Shown here in pieces: positions 27,316-32,000 of a stretch of DNA of 32,000 nt (positions are counted from its first letter, which is position 1; every line of letters starts with the position of its first letter). This DNA is from Acidobacteriota bacterium (GTDB lineage Bacteria > Acidobacteriota > Terriglobia > Terriglobales > Acidobacteriaceae), in contig JAKATU010000023.1 of assembly GCA_021818585.1 (NCBI GenBank), positions 1 to 32,000 on the forward strand, written 5' to 3'. The notes below the pieces were generated by a model. It did not search any database. It was not told the origin of the DNA and saw only the letters and a program-made list of their open reading frames with translations. The position numbers and the translations under genes were made by a program.

Positions 27316-28071
27316 ATGCCCGCCACATTCACGCGATATCCGATCGACGTTGAGCGCAAAGACACCGGCATGGGTGGCAAGCCGCCGGTCGATCGCCGAT
27401 CTACTGGTGGCGGAGGTGGCGGAGACGATAACTGGGAGCACCGGTCATCGAGCCGCCGCGAACCCTGGGTGCTGCTTTCGCGCTACCGCCGCTTTTTGCT
27501 ATACGGACTGGCCGGAGATGTGATGCTGTTTGTCGCGCTCGTGGGTTCCTTTCTGGTGCGCGAGGGCGCGGGACAACTGAACTCCGCGCATGCCGCCGCC
27601 TGGCATGCCCTGACGATGCCTCCCATTGTGTGGGTCAACACCGCGCTGCTGCTGGTCTCAGTCGCCACGATGGAGCTGGCCCGGAGGCCGTTTTTCTCGG
27701 AAGTGGAGATCATGGAAGAGTGGCTCGGGATGGGGCGTCCGGCCCTGCGACGGTCGCTCCCGTGGCTGGCGCTGACGCTGATCCTCGGCGGCCTGTTCCT
27801 GGCCGGACAATGGCTGGCCTGGACACAACTGGGAGCACAGGGGATTTGGGCCGGGACAACGCCGAACAGCCGATTCTTCTACCTGATCACGCAGATGCAT
27901 GCGTTGCACCTGCTGCTGGGCATGATTGCCACGATCGGCGCCGTGGGCAGCATGTTCTTTATCAAGCGGGTGATGTGGCGGCAAGTGGCCATCGACTGCG
28001 CGGCCTGGTACTGGTACACGATGAGCATGCTGTGGCTGCTGCTCTTCGGCGTGCTGCTCTTTGCCCCCTAA
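27316..28071 (+). CDS. Haem-copper oxidase subunit III (COX3-like), solitary
   Basis: 251 residues. Five membrane segments are seen (about 58-75, 94-114, 145-165, 190-212, 230-250), the number typical of bacterial subunit III in caa3/bo-type oxidases. The histidine-containing helix TQMHALHLLLGMIATIG and the aromatic ending YWYTMSMLWLLLFG are characteristic. Subunit III stabilises the catalytic core and may help oxygen access. The N-terminal 50 residues are hydrophilic with a GGGGGGDD run, which is unusual. GGGAG lies 8 bases before the ATG at 27316. Subunits I, II and IV are not in the window, so the protein either joins an oxidase encoded elsewhere or is a stray paralogue. Confidence 0.8.
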   Translation: MPATFTRYPIDVERKDTGMGGKPPVDRRSTGGGGGGDDNWEHRSSSRREPWVLLSRYRRFLLYGLAGDVMLFVALVGSFLVREGAGQLNSAHAAAWHALTMPPIVWVNTALLLVSVATMELARRPFFSEVEIMEEWLGMGRPALRRSLPWLALTLILGGLFLAGQWLAWTQLGAQGIWAGTTPNSRFFYLITQMHALHLLLGMIATIGAVGSMFFIKRVMWRQVAIDCAAWYWYTMSMLWLLLFGVLLFAP

Positions 28072-28074
28072 CAG

Positions 28075-28623
28075 CTAGCCTTGGCCCGCGACCAGCGGGT
28101 GGTCCACTATGCCTATCTTGTAGCGAATGGTGAGGCCAAGCCATTGCCTGCGGCGATCGTCAATCTGCGCCACCCTGGGGACAGAAATCTCAATTACGTT
28201 GCCGCCGGTCCGCGCGATGGTCGGCATGGGCCCGCTCGATGTCTCGGGATGGTAGCGTAACAGCAGCACAGGCTTATTAAACCAGTACTTATAGAATGGC
28301 GCATCAGGTTCAACAAAACGCTGCACATAGACGCTCACAAACTGCTTGTGCGTGTAGTCCTGACATTGTGTGTGCGAGACGGTAAAACGCGCTCCGGCAA
28401 GGCGTGGAAGGGTCTGGAGTGTCTGCGTTTTACAGGCGTAGGGTGAGGGCGTCATACGTCTGCCCACGGCGGTTATGGTTCCGATGCCCAGCAGAAAGAC
28501 AAGGGTGATCAGAAGAATAATGATTTTCCCGGGACTGAGTTGATGCGCTGCCATACTGCCTGCCTGCTCCACTGGGGAGAATGCGACGGAGCGAAATCCG
28601 TGTGGGCGTGCGCCGTCATTCAT
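28075..28623 (-). CDS. Unrecognised membrane-anchored protein
   Basis: 182 residues with no family that I recognise. One hydrophobic helix (about 34-52, IIILLITLVFLLGIGTI) follows a short N-terminus, so the rest is probably periplasmic. That part has two Cys (YACKTQT, HTQCQDYTHK), an aromatic middle (FYKYWFNKPVLLLRYHPE) and a basic patch DDRRRQW. A later start at 28554 (MAAHQLSPGK) would begin just before the helix and is also plausible; ribosome-binding sites are weak at both. The stop lies only four bases from the end of the convergent oxidase gene. It reads leftward, the same direction as the diguanylate cyclase, whose stop is 53 bases upstream, so the two could be co-transcribed. Confidence 0.6.
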   Translation of the reverse strand: MNDGARPHGFRSVAFSPVEQAGSMAAHQLSPGKIIILLITLVFLLGIGTITAVGRRMTPSPYACKTQTLQTLPRLAGARFTVSHTQCQDYTHKQFVSVYVQRFVEPDAPFYKYWFNKPVLLLRYHPETSSGPMPTIARTGGNVIEISVPRVAQIDDRRRQWLGLTIRYKIGIVDHPLVAGQG

Positions 28624-28676
28624 GATGAAAAGCTATGCGGAAACTCAGGTCAAGTGCCGGGTGAATGCGGGGGTGG

Positions 28677-30269
28677 TCAGGCGCGGGGCCTGCGTGAGAT
28701 GGAGATGGGATCGGAACCTACGGAAACCGGCTGAGGAAAGCTCCGAATGCTCTTCATGGTTCCAGAGTCGTCGATTCTGACGACGCGATTGCGGCCAGCC
28801 TGTTTTGCTGCATAGAGGGACTGGTCTGCCTCGGCGAGCAGGCTCTCGGCGCTATTATCCATGGATGGATAGCAGGTTGCTACGCCAATGCTGATGGTTA
28901 GGCATCCACCGTTGGCTGCCTCGCGATTTTCGATTCCGAGGTTGGCGATGGATACCCTGAGGTTTTCTGCGATTTGCGCGGCATGGTCGGATGGAAGATC
29001 GGGCAGAATAGCGGCAAACTCTTCGCCCCCGTAGCGAGCCAGCATTTCTCCGGCGCGCTTGAGGCGGCTGCTGAGGGTCTGTGCAGCAATCATCAGGCAG
29101 TCATCACCGCGGAGGTGCCCGTAGGTATCGTTGAGGAGTTTGAAGTGGTCGAGGTCCATCATCAATAACGACAGCGGAGCACCCCGGCGCATGGTGCGAT
29201 TCCACTCGATATTGAGCGCCTCCTCAAACTGACGCCGGTTGGCCACCTTGGTGAGCGGGTCGATATAGGAGAGTTCCTGAAAGCGCTCCATGGCAATCTG
29301 CAACGCACCTTCACTCTCGGTAAGCTTGCGCTGGGTCTCAAGGTAGCGCATTTCCAGCAGCGAATTGCGCAGGCTGTAACTGCCAAGACCGATGAGGACC
29401 GCCAGCAGGCCAGCCAGAAAATCGTAGCGAACGAGGATGGTTCCCATCACCAGCACGACGGCTGTGATGAGCACCGGCATGGAGTGGCGGATGATGCGCT
29501 GCAAACGGCGTGTGGGCGGCTGGGACGGCTCTTCCTCGACCACCGGCAGCCATGCCGCCAGTGCTGCGAGCAGCAGGAATGGCAGATCCCACAAGAGATC
29601 GAGCAGAGTTCCGGTCGGCAGATTGAAAAATTCGTTCCAGTAATTCATTGGCAGTGCAACCAACGCGTAGAGTGCCATGAATGCAAATGTGACGCGGTAA
29701 AACTGCAGCTTGGCACCCCGCGCTCCCGTTAACAGGCGCAAACCTACTGCGCCAGCCAGGAGGAGGTTCTCAACGTTATAGGCGCTATAGACGTGCGCGG
29801 TTGAGATGGCTGTAACGCCATGGCTGGCAGGAAACAGCTCCGACTGCACCAACCATGCTACTACGAAGGCCTGCACCAGGTCAGTGATTAATAAGGATCG
29901 CAGGCGGGGCTGGTCCATGACCGAGCAGATGGCCAGTAGAAACGGAACTCCGTACAGGAAGAAGAGCAGATCGGAGTTGAGAGCAACGGTCTGGGGAATG
30001 TGATGAATATCAATGTAGGTGTACATGGCCTGGCCGCCGGCCCAGAGAGCCATGCCCATGGCAGCCAGATACCACTGCAGCCCCACCCTGAGGTTGCCAT
30101 ATTGCCGGGCGCGCCAGAAGCATGCCGCGCAGGCCAGAATGACACAAAGCAGCAGGAAAAGATCCGAACCGGCCAGACGCAAGGCAGGAATCTCCACAAT
30201 GCCTGCATGCACCGAGAGCATAAGGCAAGGAAGCCCAAACCACAGCCAGAGCTTGGATCTTGTTTTCAT
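28677..30269 (-). CDS. Membrane diguanylate cyclase (GGEEF) with altered I-site
   Basis: 530 residues. About nine or ten hydrophobic helices occupy roughly 8-300, an unnamed membrane sensor region. A linker (about 300-335, EMRYLETQRKLTESEGAL) may be a coiled coil that transmits the signal. The GGDEF domain covers 336-500: IDPLTKVANRRQFEEAL, LLMMDLDHFKLLNDTYGH, RYGGEEFAAIL with GGEEF at 414-418, so it should be active. The product-inhibition site is RAGE (405-408) instead of RxxD, so feedback by cyclic-di-GMP may be weak. The frame is open back to 30341; MKTRSKLW at 30269 is preferred as it starts directly before the first helix. Confidence 0.9.
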   Translation of the reverse strand: MKTRSKLWLWFGLPCLMLSVHAGIVEIPALRLAGSDLFLLLCVILACAACFWRARQYGNLRVGLQWYLAAMGMALWAGGQAMYTYIDIHHIPQTVALNSDLLFFLYGVPFLLAICSVMDQPRLRSLLITDLVQAFVVAWLVQSELFPASHGVTAISTAHVYSAYNVENLLLAGAVGLRLLTGARGAKLQFYRVTFAFMALYALVALPMNYWNEFFNLPTGTLLDLLWDLPFLLLAALAAWLPVVEEEPSQPPTRRLQRIIRHSMPVLITAVVLVMGTILVRYDFLAGLLAVLIGLGSYSLRNSLLEMRYLETQRKLTESEGALQIAMERFQELSYIDPLTKVANRRQFEEALNIEWNRTMRRGAPLSLLMMDLDHFKLLNDTYGHLRGDDCLMIAAQTLSSRLKRAGEMLARYGGEEFAAILPDLPSDHAAQIAENLRVSIANLGIENREAANGGCLTISIGVATCYPSMDNSAESLLAEADQSLYAAKQAGRNRVVRIDDSGTMKSIRSFPQPVSVGSDPISISRRPRA

Positions 30270-30381
30270 CACCAGGCAGTAATCAAAAAAAACGCAAAGT
30301 AAACAACCGGAAACCTGTCCGCTGCAACATTTTAGTTGCATGCCGAGATTTCTCTATGACTACTTTCGACCCAAAATGCGA

Positions 30382-30409
30382 AAAAGGCGAGCCTAAAAGC
30401 TCGCCTTTT
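30382..30409 (-). terminator. Intrinsic terminator of secG
   Basis: AAAAGGCGAGC (30382-30392) and GCTCGCCTTTT (30399-30409) form an 11-bp stem. On the minus strand it ends with TTTTT, 19 bases after the secG stop codon. The stem has T-runs in both directions, so it may act from either side. Confidence 0.88.
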
Positions 30410-30428
30410 CTAAAAAATGTGCTTCTGA

Positions 30429-30731
30429 CTACTTTTTGGCGGGAGTCGATGCCGGGGCTGAAGTGCTGCTCCCCTGAAGAACAGAGTGCTGCTGCCCGGC
30501 TCCGCGGTCCATCATCACCGTAAGTGTAATGGACGTAATCATAAAGATAACGGCAGCCCAGACGGTTGCCTTTGTCAGCGCGTTGGAGGCCGACCGTGGA
30601 CCGAATGCTGTTTGAGATCCCTGACCGCCAAAGGCGCCTGCCAGATCGGCGCTGCTTCCCTGCTGGAGCAGAATAACGACGATCAGAAAAAGCGAAACAA
30701 TGACGTGGACCGTAATGACGAAATAAATCAT
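30429..30731 (-). CDS. secG: Protein-export membrane protein SecG
   Basis: 100 residues with two membrane helices (about 4-21 and 55-73) and the conserved loop LLQQGSSADLAGAFGGQGSQTAFG between them, recognised by GSSADLAGAFGG. SecG is the small subunit of the SecYEG channel and aids preprotein translocation. The C-terminus is a Ser/Ala/Pro/Lys-rich tail. It follows the tRNA-Leu gene by 73 bases; the same tRNA promoter may supply some transcription. A strong terminator lies 20 bases after it. Confidence 0.94.
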   Translation of the reverse strand: MIYFVITVHVIVSLFLIVVILLQQGSSADLAGAFGGQGSQTAFGPRSASNALTKATVWAAVIFMITSITLTVMMDRGAGQQHSVLQGSSTSAPASTPAKK

Positions 30732-30804
30732 TCCATTGCTTTCAGCGGCGGCTCCGGAATTACACCGCAGCGCAGCATCGGGGATTCAAAGGAATCAGAG
30801 TGTT

Positions 30805-30889
30805 TGGTGCGGAAGGGGGGACTTGAACCCCCATGCCTCTCGGCGCCACCCCCTCAAGATGGTGTGTCTGCCAATTTCACCACTTCCGC
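30805..30889 (-). tRNA. tRNA-Leu, anticodon GAG, CCA encoded
   Basis: The minus strand gives a class II tRNA of 85 nt. The acceptor stem is GCGGAAG with CTTCCGC, followed by A73 and an encoded CCA. The anticodon stem CCATC/GGTGG closes loop TTGAGGG, giving anticodon GAG, which reads CUC and CUU. The variable arm GGCGCCGAGAGGC and the T arm with GGTTCAAGTCC are present. Leucine identity is supported by A73 and the long variable arm. Confidence 0.96.
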
Positions 30890-30915
30890 ACTCGATCGAA
30901 CTCTGTTCTTTCATG

Positions 30916-30944
30916 AGTATAGCAAACCACGACCCGCTCGAAAA
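30916..30944 (-). promoter_or_regulatory. Likely promoter of the tRNA-Leu gene
   Basis: On the minus strand an extended -10, TGCTATACT, has its hexamer TATACT at 30916-30921. A weak -35 (TTTTCG) lies 17 bases upstream. The start point would be about 20 bases ahead of the mature tRNA end. Confidence 0.4.
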
Positions 30945-31096
30945 CCTGCGTTTCCAGCAATCCTGCGGTTTGCTCCAACGATCTGTTGCATGGAGCGCTG
31001 GGGGTTGAAGACCGCCGCGCCATCCAGACGGCCTGAAATGCCTTTGGCTGTTTGTTTTTACAAAGCCGACCCACGAAACCTTGTCCTCGGATCCGG

Positions 31097-31837
31097 CTAG
31101 AACCAATGCAGCAGTTCGTCAAACTTGCGAATCTCAAGCAGATGCTGCCCCTGCGGCGGGGCGGTCATTGATTCATGCTCCAGCACCCAGGTGTCGGGAT
31201 GATGAATATAGACCGCATGCAGCCCGGCGGCGAGCGCAGGGTTGATGTCCGAGCGCGGACTGTTGCCGATCATCCAGGTCTGATCCTGGTTGAGGCCGTG
31301 ACGCGAGCAGACCTCGCTATAGGCGTCAGGATGCTTTTCCGGTGGAATTTCGACGGCGGAAAAATAAGGCATAAGGCCGGAGCGAGCGACCTTGTCGGAC
31401 TGCTCACTGCGGTTGCCCTTGGTCATGAGAATGAGCCGGTGACGGCTGGCGAGCTGGGGCAGAGACTGCGCCACGCCGTCGAGCAGCTCAATATTGCTGG
31501 CAATGATGGATGCGGCAAAGCTCTCGATCTGAGCATGATGCTCGGCAGTAGCGGGCCGCGGCGAAAGGCGCTCAAAACAGGTGACGAGCGCACGCTGAAA
31601 ACTGGCCACTCCATAACCGTGCTGCCGCGTGTTTTCGCGCTCCACTTCGTTGAGTGTATGGCGCACCTCTTTGGCGGTCATCGTCTCGTGGTTGAGATAG
31701 GAAATGAATGCGGCAATCGCCCGCTCAAAGTAAACATTGTTCTGCCAGAGCGTATCGTCGGCATCTATCAGGAGCGTCTGATCGAGGAACTTTTCGGCAA
31801 TCTTTTCCGTTGTGCGAGGAGCTTCAGGGGCAGTCAT
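31097..31837 (-). CDS. HAD-superfamily hydrolase
   Basis: 246 residues. Haloacid-dehalogenase-type phosphatases use an Asp nucleophile. Motif I is LLIDADDTLW with Asp25 (nucleophile) and Asp27 (acid-base). Motif II is LMTKGN (Thr), motif III is Lys in PPEKHPDAY, and motif IV is MIGNSPRSDINPALAAG. An alpha-helical cap lies between motifs I and II (about 35-120). The substrate is unknown; the size and C1-type cap fit phosphoglycolate- or nucleotidase-like members. A start at 31873 is possible, but the ATG at 31837 is favoured. The ribosome-binding site is weak. Upstream sequence to the window edge has no further gene. Confidence 0.88.
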   Translation of the reverse strand: MTAPEAPRTTEKIAEKFLDQTLLIDADDTLWQNNVYFERAIAAFISYLNHETMTAKEVRHTLNEVERENTRQHGYGVASFQRALVTCFERLSPRPATAEHHAQIESFAASIIASNIELLDGVAQSLPQLASRHRLILMTKGNRSEQSDKVARSGLMPYFSAVEIPPEKHPDAYSEVCSRHGLNQDQTWMIGNSPRSDINPALAAGLHAVYIHHPDTWVLEHESMTAPPQGQHLLEIRKFDELLHWF

Positions 31838-31925
31838 AAAAATGAGCCTATCGCTTCCGCGCGAGGAACCCAAGAGCCGATCCGGCGAGGTTTCCAGACA
31901 CCGCCGTCAATCCACAATTTGCGCT

Positions 31926-31954
31926 TTGACGCTGCAACACGTATTTGATACAAC
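31926..31954 (+). promoter_or_regulatory. Possible sigma-70 promoter pointing out of the window
   Basis: TTGACG (31926-31931) and TACAAC (31949-31954) are separated by 17 bases on the plus strand. They would drive a gene beginning beyond position 32000. Visual match only. Confidence 0.3.
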
Positions 31955-32000
31955 TACATCAGGCAGTTGGACGTAACGTTCCCTGCTCCCGCCTGGACAC

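Noticed and set aside
30795..31106. Frames covering the tRNA-Leu gene
   Set aside because: The DNA here folds as a complete tRNA; protein frames over it are incidental.

Overview
The window is a stretch of chromosome from a moderately GC-rich Gram-negative bacterium. It most likely belongs to Acidobacteriota (class Terriglobia, Acidobacteriaceae-like). This is an inference from gene content: a very large TonB-dependent receptor with an N-terminal carboxypeptidase-regulatory-like domain, a FecR-domain protein with a Trp/Tyr/Gly-rich DUF6600-type middle, a Tat-secreted amidase and a BFN-domain protein. The double-membrane envelope is shown directly by the TolC/HlyD/RND efflux operon and the TonB-dependent receptor.

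Layout. Positions 1-127 hold the 5' end of an IS630-type transposase running off the left edge. About 640 bp of gene-poor, visibly more AT-rich DNA with several hairpins and an imperfect direct repeat follows. From 771 to 10516 everything reads leftward: FecR/DUF6600 protein, ruvC, thiG, a small secreted protein, a DUF2076 protein, the 1333-residue TonB-dependent receptor and a TrmJ-family rRNA/tRNA methyltransferase. Two rightward genes follow: a Tat-exported amidase (10650-12440) and a cold-shock protein (12646-12846). A leftward three-gene tripartite efflux operon with 4-base ATGA overlaps occupies 12929-18800, then a leftward Wzx-type flippase (18969-20513). The next leftward cluster (20671-23780) is diguanylate cyclase, miaB and a BFN-domain nuclease.

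The rightward block 23969-28071 contains a PaaI-type thioesterase, an uncertain gene-poor stretch, pdxS, a SRPBCC/AHSA1 protein, pdxT and a lone haem-copper oxidase subunit III. The right end is leftward again: an unrecognised membrane-anchored protein, a second diguanylate cyclase, secG, tRNA-Leu(GAG) with encoded CCA, and a HAD hydrolase.

How the genes work together. PdxS and PdxT make pyridoxal 5'-phosphate, although an unrelated lipid/ligand-binding-fold protein sits between them. TolC, adaptor and RND pump form one export machine. Two cyclic-di-GMP synthases differ in their feedback-inhibition site. The remainder is housekeeping (RuvC, ThiG, MiaB, TrmJ-like, SecG, tRNA) mixed with envelope and secreted proteins. 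I found no CRISPR array, prophage, toxin-antitoxin pair, defence island or biosynthetic cluster. Nothing here is a convincing new multi-gene system. The most interesting items are local: the split pdxST pair, the diguanylate cyclase-miaB-BFN operon, the solitary oxidase subunit, the Trp-rich FecR protein, and the repeats beside the IS fragment.
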